Source: an uncultured Bacteroidales bacterium (GTDB lineage Bacteria; Bacteroidota; Bacteroidia; Bacteroidales; Marinilabiliaceae). Taken from it: a DNA stretch of 7,633 bases. The stretch spans positions 1-7,633 of the forward strand of contig CAKVCS010000046.1 in assembly GCA_934725785.1 (NCBI GenBank), given 5' to 3'. The translations under genes were made by a program, and so were the position numbers. Shown piece after piece: positions 1 to 6,025 of this stretch (positions are counted from its first letter, which is position 1; every line of letters begins with the position of its first letter). Under the pieces are notes generated by a model. The model worked only from the letters and a program-made list of their open reading frames with translations. It was not told where the DNA came from and searched no databases.

Positions 1-1477
1 TAATCTTGTTGCGCAGCTCGCACAGCTTCTGGCTTATGTGGCTGTTCTGGTAGAGCTCCTCCGTCTCGCGGTATATTATCTCGAGGCGGTCGTGGGCGCG
101 CTTCAGGCGGACGTTGCTGCGCACGATGCCTACGTAGTTCCTCATTATGGTCTCCACCTCCTGGTTCGCCTGGGTTATGAGCACCATCTCCTCGTTGTGG
201 ACGGTCCCGTCGTTGTTCCATTCGGGTATGTCGTTGCGCCAATCGGTGTGCTTCATCACCTCGATAGAGTCGGTAGCCGCCACGTCGGCGTAGACGAGGG
301 CCTCAAGGAGTGAGTTGGACGCCAGTCGGTTGGCTCCGTGCAGGCCCGTGCAGCTGCATTCGCCGGCGGCATAGAGGTGGTTGATGGACGAGCGGCCGCG
401 CAGGTCCACCTTTATGCCTCCGCAGAGGTAGTGGGCGGCGGGCGTCACGGGGATGTACTCCTTCGTTATGTCTATGCCGAGCGAGAGGCACTTCTCGTAA
501 ATCATCGGGAAGTGGTGCTTCGTCTGCTCGGGGTCTTTGTGCGTCACGTCGAGATACACGTACTCGTCGCCCGATATCTTCATCTCGTTGTCTATGGCGC
601 GGGCGACGATGTCTCGCGGGGCGAGGCTGCCCCGGCTGTCATATTTCTCCATGAACGTCGAGCCGTCGCGCCTGCGCAGCTGCCCGCCATATCCGCGCAT
701 GGCCTCCGTTATCAGGAAGCTGGGGCGCTCGCCCGGGTTGTAGAGGCTCGTCGGGTGGAACTGGACGAACTCCATGTTCTGTATCACTCCCTTGGCGCGG
801 AACACCATTGCTATGCCGTCTCCGGTGGATATCGTCGGGTTGGTCGTCACCTGATACACGTTGCCTATGCCGCCCGTGGCCATCATGGTCACTTTCGAGA
901 GGAACGTCATAACCTCGCCCGTGGCCTCGTTCAGCACGTAGGCCCCGTAGCAGTCTATGTCCCTCATCCACGGCTCGTTGTTCCGACCCAGGTGGTGCTG
1001 GGTAAGGATGTTGACGGCGAAGTGGTTCTCATACACGTCGATGTTCGGGTGGCTCTTTATCTGCGATATCAGGGCGCGCTGGATCTCGGCTCCCGTGCTG
1101 TCCTCGTGGTGCAATATGCGGAACTCCGAGTGCCCGCCCTCGCGGTGCAGGTCAAACTGACCGTCGCTCTTCTTGTCGAAGTCAGTGCCCCACTTCAGCA
1201 GCTGCTCAATCTGTGCGGGCGCGTGCGTCACAACCATACGGACCACGTCCGGGTCGCATATGCCAGCGCCCGCTATGTGCGTGTCGACAATGTGTTTCTC
1301 GAAGTCGTCTACCGAGCTCGTCACTGCGGCAATGCCGCCTTGGGCCTTGCTGGTGTTCGTGACGTCGAGTGTGGTTTTAGAAATAAGGGCCACCTTGCCG
1401 TGTGGCGCGACTTTCAGGGCGTAGGTCAGGCCGGCGGCGCCGGAGCCGATGACCAGGAAATCGTATCGCTTGACCAT
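1..1477 (-). CDS. nadB: L-aspartate oxidase NadB (3' end truncated by window edge)
   Basis: Flavoenzyme that oxidises L-aspartate to iminoaspartate, which NadA condenses with dihydroxyacetone phosphate to make quinolinate for NAD; cytoplasmic. The minus-strand reading starts MVKRYDFLVIGSGAAGLTYA: an FAD dinucleotide-binding GxGxxG at residues 11-16. Next come the KAQGGIAAV flavin loop (44-52) and the HREGGHS active-site segment (111-117) followed by RILHHEDSTG. Later motifs are EFVQFHPTSL, PAAHYLCGGI and the C-terminal flavin motif YAAGECSCTGLHGANRLASN. Together these separate NadB from the succinate dehydrogenase and fumarate reductase flavoproteins of the same superfamily. 492 codons are visible without a stop; family members are usually about 520-540 residues, so roughly the last 30-40 are missing. 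The ATG at 1475-1477 directly precedes the FAD motif and lies about 30 bases after a -7 promoter element. nadA or nadC may follow off the window edge, but this cannot be seen. Confidence 0.96.
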   Translation of the reverse strand, partial: MVKRYDFLVIGSGAAGLTYALKVAPHGKVALISKTTLDVTNTSKAQGGIAAVTSSVDDFEKHIVDTHIAGAGICDPDVVRMVVTHAPAQIEQLLKWGTDFDKKSDGQFDLHREGGHSEFRILHHEDSTGAEIQRALISQIKSHPNIDVYENHFAVNILTQHHLGRNNEPWMRDIDCYGAYVLNEATGEVMTFLSKVTMMATGGIGNVYQVTTNPTISTGDGIAMVFRAKGVIQNMEFVQFHPTSLYNPGERPSFLITEAMRGYGGQLRRRDGSTFMEKYDSRGSLAPRDIVARAIDNEMKISGDEYVYLDVTHKDPEQTKHHFPMIYEKCLSLGIDITKEYIPVTPAAHYLCGGIKVDLRGRSSINHLYAAGECSCTGLHGANRLASNSLLEALVYADVAATDSIEVMKHTDWRNDIPEWNNDGTVHNEEMVLITQANQEVETIMRNYVGIVRSNVRLKRAHDRLEIIYRETEELYQNSHISQKLCELRNKI

Positions 1478-1505
1478 TTGTATTTCTTACAAGTCTTCTC
1501 TTTCT

Positions 1506-1513
1506 CAAAGATA
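1506..1513 (-). promoter_or_regulatory. Candidate Bacteroidota -7 promoter element for nadB
   Basis: On the minus strand the bases read TATCTTTG, an exact match to the Bacteroidota primary sigma -7 consensus TAnnTTTG. It sits 28 bases upstream of the nadB ATG, giving a short leader. The upstream -33 position is weak: a TTTA ends about 16 bases before it, rather than a clear TTTG at 19-21. The leader between element and ATG is A-rich (AAGAAATACAA), typical of translation starts in this phylum, where a strong Shine-Dalgarno is often absent. Confidence 0.5.
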
Positions 1514-1534
1514 ATTACATTTCGCCTAATAAAG

Positions 1535-1549
1535 TGCCGCCGCGCGGCA
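1535..1549. repeat. Small perfect inverted repeat upstream of nadB promoter
   Basis: TGCCGC-CGC-GCGGCA: perfect 6-bp arms around a 3-base spacer. It lies about 22 bp upstream of the nadB -7 element, near where a -33 element or an operator would be. It could be a protein-binding dyad or a chance product of GC-rich sequence; nothing identifies a regulator. Confidence 0.4.
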
Positions 1550-1576
1550 TAATAATTGCCGTGTCGCGGCCCTCGG

Positions 1577-1599
1577 CCCCGCTCGTGTGGCCAGCGGGG
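1577..1599. repeat. GC-rich inverted repeat (7-bp arms, 9-base loop)
   Basis: CCCCGCT at 1577-1583 is complementary to AGCGGGG at 1593-1599. It lies immediately left of the larger palindrome at 1601-1646, inside the divergent intergenic region. No T-run follows on either strand, so it does not look like an intrinsic terminator. Confidence 0.45.
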
Positions 1600-1600
1600 G

Positions 1601-1646
1601 CTTGGCCGCTTCGGGGCGTGGCCTGCCACTCCCCGAAGCGGCCGAG
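1601..1646. repeat. 46-bp near-perfect palindrome in the divergent intergenic region
   Basis: The left arm CTTGGCCGCTTCGGGG (1601-1616) pairs with CCCCGAAGCGGCCGAG (1631-1646) over 16 positions, the only deviation being one G-U type pair. The apparent loop is itself palindromic: GTGGC (1618-1622), CT, GCCAC (1625-1629). Only the C1617/T1630 pair and the centre break the symmetry. Both flanking genes point away from it and neither strand has a T-run after it, so it is not a terminator for nadB or the lipoprotein. It could be an operator, a leader structure for the lipoprotein if that transcript starts upstream of 1600, or a dispersed intergenic palindrome. The structure is certain; the role is unknown. 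Confidence 0.8.
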
Positions 1647-1674
1647 GAGCGCGTAAGAAAAGCTCTGTTTCACA

Positions 1675-1705
1675 TTGGTGGCATAAATTTTGTTGCTAAT
1701 TTGGT
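1675..1705 (+). promoter_or_regulatory. Weak candidate promoter for the lipoprotein gene
   Basis: TTG at 1675-1677 and TAATTTGG at 1698-1705 are 20 bases apart, close to the Bacteroidota -33/-7 arrangement (TTTG, then TAnnTTTG), with one mismatch in the -7 element. If real, the transcript would start about 12-20 bases before the candidate start codons at 1722 and 1731, a very short leader that would favour the latter. A nearby TAAATTTTG at 1683-1691 has one extra spacer base and is an alternative. Confidence 0.3.
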
Positions 1706-1721
1706 GCTGTTTTTCAAAAAA

Positions 1722-2456
1722 ATGCTACCTATGCTATCTCACAAAACGTTTCTCTCTGCGGCGCTTCCGCTCGCCCTTGTCGCGGCGCTATCCTCATGCA
1801 TTGAGGAGAAGAGCGACTCGCAAAAGTTCCAGGCCGTGGTGCAAGGTTATGTCATTCAAGACTATGCGGCCGACTCATCGCTCGTCTTCAAGCCATACAT
1901 AACGGTGGCGTCCAACCTCTCCGACCAGCCTCTAAAGAGTGTCGTCGTGGCCGGCCTCAACGGCAACCTCAAGATGGTCAAGCGCACCGACTACGTCTAT
2001 GACACCGACCCCGATGCCGAAGCCACCAAAGAGCTCTCTAAGCTCAACGGGACCTATAACGTCTCAATCACGTCCACCAACGACCTCGTTGCCACTTCGT
2101 CCATATCCATCTCCATTGCCGACAAGGACGCCCTCGGACGCCTCTCCACCAACAAGCTTGATTTCGACGGGCAATACGTCACCGTCCAGGTGCCCAAAGT
2201 ACACAACGCCTCAGCCTACGGGGTGTCCATACTCCCTTTCGACAAGAAGGAGGCGCCGAGCAGAATCAACACTTATTACAAGGTGGCTCAATACCCCTCC
2301 GTCGATAAGGTCGACGCCGACACCGTGGTCAACTACACCATATCTTTCCAGCGCAGCCAGCTCGGGACCGACTCCGCCATCATCCGCGCGTACGTCTCGG
2401 GCAGCTCCGGGCTTTTCCAGGAGTCCGACTCCTCCATCCACGTGGCCAAAGATTAG
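1722..2456 (+). CDS. Small lipoprotein of unknown function, possibly FnIII/Ig-like
   Basis: I do not recognise a named family. Translated from ATG 1722 it has 244 residues: an N-region with Lys8, a hydrophobic stretch (residues 9-23), then the lipobox LSSC with Cys26 as the lipid-attached residue. The mature protein begins CIEEKSD. Acidic residues just after the Cys resemble the surface-export signals described for Bacteroidota lipoproteins, so outer-membrane or surface display is possible. The rest is rich in Ser, Thr, Val and Tyr, without long helices or Cys. Its final half, with a segment near NASAYGVSILPF and a closing strand AIIRAYVSGSSG, resembles fibronectin III or Ig-like beta-sandwiches; that is inference. 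ATG 1731 (MLSHK...) is an equally good start. Open frame continues upstream to 1587, but a start there would put about 45 residues before the signal peptide, so it is rejected. It is the only plus-strand gene here and appears monocistronic. Confidence 0.85.
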   Translation: MLPMLSHKTFLSAALPLALVAALSSCIEEKSDSQKFQAVVQGYVIQDYAADSSLVFKPYITVASNLSDQPLKSVVVAGLNGNLKMVKRTDYVYDTDPDAEATKELSKLNGTYNVSITSTNDLVATSSISISIADKDALGRLSTNKLDFDGQYVTVQVPKVHNASAYGVSILPFDKKEAPSRINTYYKVAQYPSVDKVDADTVVNYTISFQRSQLGTDSAIIRAYVSGSSGLFQESDSSIHVAKD

Positions 2457-2479
2457 GACGTGGGTAAGATAAAAAAGAC

Positions 2480-2511
2480 GCCCGCCCCGCGAAAATATCC
2501 GCGGGGCGGGC
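2480..2511. terminator. Bidirectional intrinsic terminator between convergent genes
   Basis: Perfect 12-bp GC stem, GCCCGCCCCGCG (2480-2491) with CGCGGGGCGGGC (2500-2511), around an 8-base AT-rich loop. The left flank has six A's at 2471-2476, giving a U6 tract when read on the minus strand, so it terminates the MBOAT transcript well. It starts 21 bases past that gene's stop. On the plus strand the stem is followed by TGTTTCGTTT, a poorer U-tract, but it lies 23 bases past the lipoprotein stop and probably serves that gene as well. Confidence 0.9.
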
Positions 2512-2532
2512 TGTTTCGTTTATCATTGAGGG

Positions 2533-4512
2533 TCAGAACTGGAAGTATATGAACTTCTGCAGGTCGGCCGTCACAAATTGATATACCACCAGGACAATAG
2601 CCGCCGCCGACAGGGCCATCAGGGGAAGCGGCATAGAGGCAAACCATATCCTGTATCTGCGCTTCAAAGTGTCTGGCAGCCAGTGTATAACCATACCTAT
2701 GGCAAAAAGCGCGAAGACCGTGGCGTAGCCCTCCACAATGGCAGGGATTTGAGCCGTGTTCCATGGCGAGCCTATCTGGCCCACCATCTGGGTGGCGGTC
2801 TCCCACGCCACTTGGTTAGCCTCGGCGGGGTTGAGGTTCGAACCCGCGCGGAAGAACAGCCGGGTGAACGTCACGAATACGAAAGTCTGCGCTATGGCCC
2901 ACCCGTGCTCAAGCCACGTGAGCTCCCACGGGGCCCGAGACAGGTTATACAGGCTCCGCAACAAGCTGCACAAGGCTATGACCCCCACCCACACGGCGCC
3001 CATGCGCAGCACCGGCCAGCCCGTCGCGTACGCCCCCCAGGCCAATACGCATGTGGCCAGAACCGACACCGCGGCGCGGCCGTGTACGCCTATCGTGCTC
3101 CACTTGCGCCATGTCAGTATGCCGAGGCCGTTCAACCCGCCCCATATCATAAAGTTCCAGCTCGCGCCGTGCCACAGGCCGCCCAGCAGCATGGTGTTCA
3201 TCCGGTTGACGTTGCTCGTTATGCCTTTTTTCTTCTCTGGGCGCAATATGGCCTCCACCACGCACCATCCGGCCACGGTCAGCACTACCACGGCCACCCA
3301 TACCGAGCCGGACAATATCGTGCCTGCCACCGCCACCGAGGCTATGACTGCATACGTCCCGAACGTAGCCTTGCGGTTGCCGCCCATCGATATGTACAGG
3401 TAGTCCTGCAGCCACTTGCTGAGGGATATGTGCCAGCGCTTCCAGAATCCGCCGCAGTTGGTGGCCTTGTAAGGGCTGTTGAAGTTGCGGGGCAGGTAGA
3501 AGCCCATTATGAGGGCTACGCCTATGGCTATGTCCGTATAGCCCGAGAAGTCGGCGTACACCTGAAGCGAGTATACGAAAAGGGCCGAGAAGTTCTCAAA
3601 ACCGCCATACATGGTCGGGTTGGCGAACACGCGGTCCGCGAAGTTGACGGCGAGAAAGTCCGCCAATATGATTTTCTTGGCAAGCCCGTTAAGTATCCAG
3701 AACACAGCGATGCCGAACCACCTGCGCGACAGGAAATAGGGTTTCGATATCTGGTGGACGAACTCGTTGGCGCGGACTATGGGGCCGGCCACAAGCTGTG
3801 GGAAGAAGCTCACGTAGAATCCGTAGTTCACCACGTTGCCCAGCGGCTCTATCCGACGGCGGTATATGTCCATCATGTAGCTTATGCACTGGAACGTGTA
3901 GAACGATATGCCGACAGGCAGCCATATGTAGTCCACGCTGAACATGCTGCGACCCGCCATGGCGTTGCCAAGCTCGGCCAGGTAGTCGCGCACCTCTATG
4001 TCAGAGCCCAGCATCTGGTTCAGCATGTCTGCCACAAGGTACGAGTATTTGAAGTAGAACAGCACGGCAAGCTCTATCACTATGCCGGCCCCGAGCCACG
4101 CCTTTGCCCGAGCGGGTGGCCTGGCGTCCGCCGCCAGGTCTTTGACAGAGTCGCCTATCTTCCGCCCGACCATGTATGACAGGCCCGTGGCCGCGATGAG
4201 CAGAAGGGTGAACGAGCCCGACGTCTTGTAATAAAAGAAGACCGAGACGAAGAACAGGAACGCGTTGCGCAGCAGTATGCGCTTGCGCCCTATGGCGGCG
4301 AGGACCACGAGCACGCATGCGAAGAACGCCCAGAAATAGAATTGCGTGAATATAAGCGGGTGGTCCGAGTCGAACGCGAATATGTTGTGCGCAATGTTGC
4401 CGAGCGCGCTGGCAATGTCGCCTCCCTCGGGCGAGCAGCCAGCCGTCTGGGCTGCGTGTGCCGTGGCCAGAGTGTCCGCTGCTTGCGAGTGTTCCAATAT
4501 GTCGGTTGCCAT
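2533..4512 (-). CDS. MBOAT-family membrane O-acyltransferase (AlgI/PatA-like)
   Basis: A 659-residue polytopic inner-membrane protein, with at least ten hydrophobic segments by eye. It carries the AlgI/DltB/PatA signature: LPVGISFYTFQCISYM, then FFPQLVAGPIVR, then YADFSGYTDIAIG. FWKRWHISLSKW (His361) and LLGGLWHGASWNFMIWGG (His448) follow; His448 corresponds to the catalytic MBOAT histidine in WHG. Such proteins accept an acyl group from a cytoplasmic donor and pass it across the membrane to an extracytoplasmic partner, usually SGNH-type, that modifies a glycan. Acetyl is the usual group; the substrate here is unknown. The protein is longer than AlgI (about 520): roughly 45 polar, Ala-rich residues precede the usual start of the fold, and about 140 residues follow the catalytic region. 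An in-frame TAA two codons upstream fixes ATG 4512 as the first start, preceded by an A-rich GGAAAATAAAAG. It is the last gene of the operon, 76 bases after the second SGNH gene and just before the terminator. Confidence 0.93.
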   Translation of the reverse strand: MATDILEHSQAADTLATAHAAQTAGCSPEGGDIASALGNIAHNIFAFDSDHPLIFTQFYFWAFFACVLVVLAAIGRKRILLRNAFLFFVSVFFYYKTSGSFTLLLIAATGLSYMVGRKIGDSVKDLAADARPPARAKAWLGAGIVIELAVLFYFKYSYLVADMLNQMLGSDIEVRDYLAELGNAMAGRSMFSVDYIWLPVGISFYTFQCISYMMDIYRRRIEPLGNVVNYGFYVSFFPQLVAGPIVRANEFVHQISKPYFLSRRWFGIAVFWILNGLAKKIILADFLAVNFADRVFANPTMYGGFENFSALFVYSLQVYADFSGYTDIAIGVALIMGFYLPRNFNSPYKATNCGGFWKRWHISLSKWLQDYLYISMGGNRKATFGTYAVIASVAVAGTILSGSVWVAVVVLTVAGWCVVEAILRPEKKKGITSNVNRMNTMLLGGLWHGASWNFMIWGGLNGLGILTWRKWSTIGVHGRAAVSVLATCVLAWGAYATGWPVLRMGAVWVGVIALCSLLRSLYNLSRAPWELTWLEHGWAIAQTFVFVTFTRLFFRAGSNLNPAEANQVAWETATQMVGQIGSPWNTAQIPAIVEGYATVFALFAIGMVIHWLPDTLKRRYRIWFASMPLPLMALSAAAIVLVVYQFVTADLQKFIYFQF

Positions 4513-4588
4513 CTTTTATTTTCCTGTTGCTGCCAGCGGGGGCGCGCGGGTGTCCTGTCCGCCATGCCGCTTGGCTGTGTGATATCGT

Positions 4589-6025
4589 TTAGTCTTCCTG
4601 TCCCCCTGCCTCTTCGCGACCTGGCTCCTGGTCCAGGTAGAAGCTGAGGAACGCGTCATATAGCAGTGCGCCTACCACTTTGTAGCCCAGCCTTGTGAAG
4701 TGTATGTTGTCTCTGCCGGCGAGCCCGGCTTTCTGCCATTGGCCCATAGACCCGAGTCCGCCCATGACGTCGAAAAGGTCCCACAGCCCGCCTTGCCATT
4801 TTGTGGCGATCTGCGCGAACGCTTCCTGAGCAATTGGGCCGTTACTGTTGACTATGCGGCGGCGCCTGCCCGCCCTGCGCTTCGAGTCGTTGTTCGTTAT
4901 GAAGATGAAGGCGCAGTCCGGGTTCACGCGGCGGAAGAGGCGTATTAGCTGGTCATAGTTGCTCTTGAAGTTCTCGGCCACGAAGTTAGGACCCGAGGCG
5001 TCGTTTATGCCTATGGCCATTATCACGAGGTCTGGCCGCAAGGCCGCCATCTCCCTCTCCATGTATTCGCAGCGCAGGTAGTGCGGCACGGCGGCCCCGT
5101 TCACGCCTATGGTGTGGTACACTATGCCGTCGTCGGCATTGTCGGGCAGAAGCCCGTCAACGTAGAATGTCGGTCGGGCGGAGGCCTCGCCTGCGCGCGC
5201 GGAGTGCCATGTGGTGTCGGTCTCGGCCACGAGGCGGAGTGTGAACCTCGTCGTAGCCTTTGGCAGGCGGAATGTGTAGGCCATCGTGGCCGAGTCGTAT
5301 CTCTCGGGCTTCACCTCTGCGCCATCCAGTGCCATTACGGGCGTCAGCAGCGAGCCTCCGCGCCCCCTCTCGCATCGGCCGAGCAGTTTTAGCCCCGTGG
5401 TCTGCCACCGGCCTGTGCCGTGCGGGTCCAGGTCGATGCTTATCCATGCAGACGGGTCGCTCGTCCACACGGCTATGCCGTCTATGCCGAGAGCCGGCCG
5501 TGGCTTGCGGACGGAGCAGCGAGCCCTGTCCCACGAGCCGCCGCTCGACACTTTGAAACCCTGAGGATTGTTGGTCTTAGCCACGCGAAACGGGAATATG
5601 AAGCCGCGGGGAGGGCGAAGCCCGTTGTTGAGCGAGTCTATGCGGCAGCGGAACTCGTCGGTGTACATGTCGGCCTGCACGTGCGAGCCGCCAATGTGGA
5701 CTATCGACACGCGCCCGCGGCCGAAGAGCACGACCGAGTCAAGCTTCTCCACCAGAATGTCCATCTCCCTCGAGTGCCCGCCGGGCAGGGATATGTAGTT
5801 GGAGTCCGGGCGGGCGGCTGCTGGCAGCAAGGCTGCCCACCCGCTTGCCGGCAGGCTCAGCGTGTCCGCCTCGTTGGCAGCCGCTATCTCGGGGTCGAGC
5901 CTGTCCGCCTCGTCCGCCGCGGCTCCCTCTGGCTTAATGCTGTCGCAGGGCCTGACGGGGCTTTGGGCCGCGGCCGACCATGTCGCCGCGGCGGCGGCAA
6001 TGAGTGATATGAGCCGTGTGGTCAT
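4589..6025 (-). CDS. Secreted SGNH-fold hydrolase/acyltransferase, GGSH variant
   Basis: 478 residues. Cleavable signal peptide: Arg4, hydrophobic residues 5-16, likely cut after AAA (18-20) before Gln21, so periplasmic. The SGNH blocks appear in order. Block I is HIGGSHVQAD with nucleophile Ser114; the classic GDS is GGS here. Block II is IGVNGAAV with Gly310, block III is AIGINDASG with Asn341, and block V is DNIHF with Asp439 and His442. All four catalytic or oxyanion positions are kept, so it should be active as an esterase or O-acyltransferase. About 190 residues between blocks I and II (beta-rich, with WTSDPSAWISIDL) form an inserted domain and might contact a glycan. A WDLFDVMGG motif (415-423) precedes block V and recurs in the upstream neighbour, marking paralogues. 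The ATG overlaps that neighbour's stop in ATGA. Its pairing with an MBOAT suggests glycan O-acylation or removal of acyl groups; which direction cannot be decided from sequence. Confidence 0.9.
   Translation of the reverse strand: MTTRLISLIAAAAATWSAAAQSPVRPCDSIKPEGAAADEADRLDPEIAAANEADTLSLPASGWAALLPAAARPDSNYISLPGGHSREMDILVEKLDSVVLFGRGRVSIVHIGGSHVQADMYTDEFRCRIDSLNNGLRPPRGFIFPFRVAKTNNPQGFKVSSGGSWDRARCSVRKPRPALGIDGIAVWTSDPSAWISIDLDPHGTGRWQTTGLKLLGRCERGRGGSLLTPVMALDGAEVKPERYDSATMAYTFRLPKATTRFTLRLVAETDTTWHSARAGEASARPTFYVDGLLPDNADDGIVYHTIGVNGAAVPHYLRCEYMEREMAALRPDLVIMAIGINDASGPNFVAENFKSNYDQLIRLFRRVNPDCAFIFITNNDSKRRAGRRRRIVNSNGPIAQEAFAQIATKWQGGLWDLFDVMGGLGSMGQWQKAGLAGRDNIHFTRLGYKVVGALLYDAFLSFYLDQEPGREEAGGQED
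6022..6025 (-). promoter_or_regulatory. ATGA stop/start overlap between the two SGNH genes
   Basis: On the minus strand the bases read ATGA: the ATG of the second SGNH gene shares bases with the TGA of the first. This is the usual sign of translational coupling and of a single transcript, and suggests the two proteins are made in matched amounts. Confidence 0.85.

Noticed and set aside
338..1552. Long plus-strand open frame (404 codons) antisense to nadB
   Set aside because: It lies across clear nadB coding sequence, has no recognisable domain and is rich in His, Arg and Val as expected from reading GC-biased codons backwards.
1590..1601. GCCAGCGGGGGC also occurs at 4532-4543
   Set aside because: About one to two shared 12-mers are expected by chance in a sequence of this length, more at this GC content, and the flanks do not match.
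1587..1721. Upstream in-frame extension of the lipoprotein gene
   Set aside because: It would place about 45 residues, encoded by the palindrome, ahead of an intact signal peptide and lipobox, which would defeat lipoprotein export.
2578..4179. Long plus-strand open frame (533 codons) antisense to the MBOAT gene
   Set aside because: The minus-strand frame has unmistakable MBOAT motifs; the plus-strand product has no domain, membrane pattern or signal and is a codon-bias shadow.
4513..4588. 76-base gap between the second SGNH gene and the MBOAT gene as a possible separate promoter or terminator
   Set aside because: No TAnnTTTG element and no stem followed by a T-run was found on the minus strand, so the simplest reading is one transcript.
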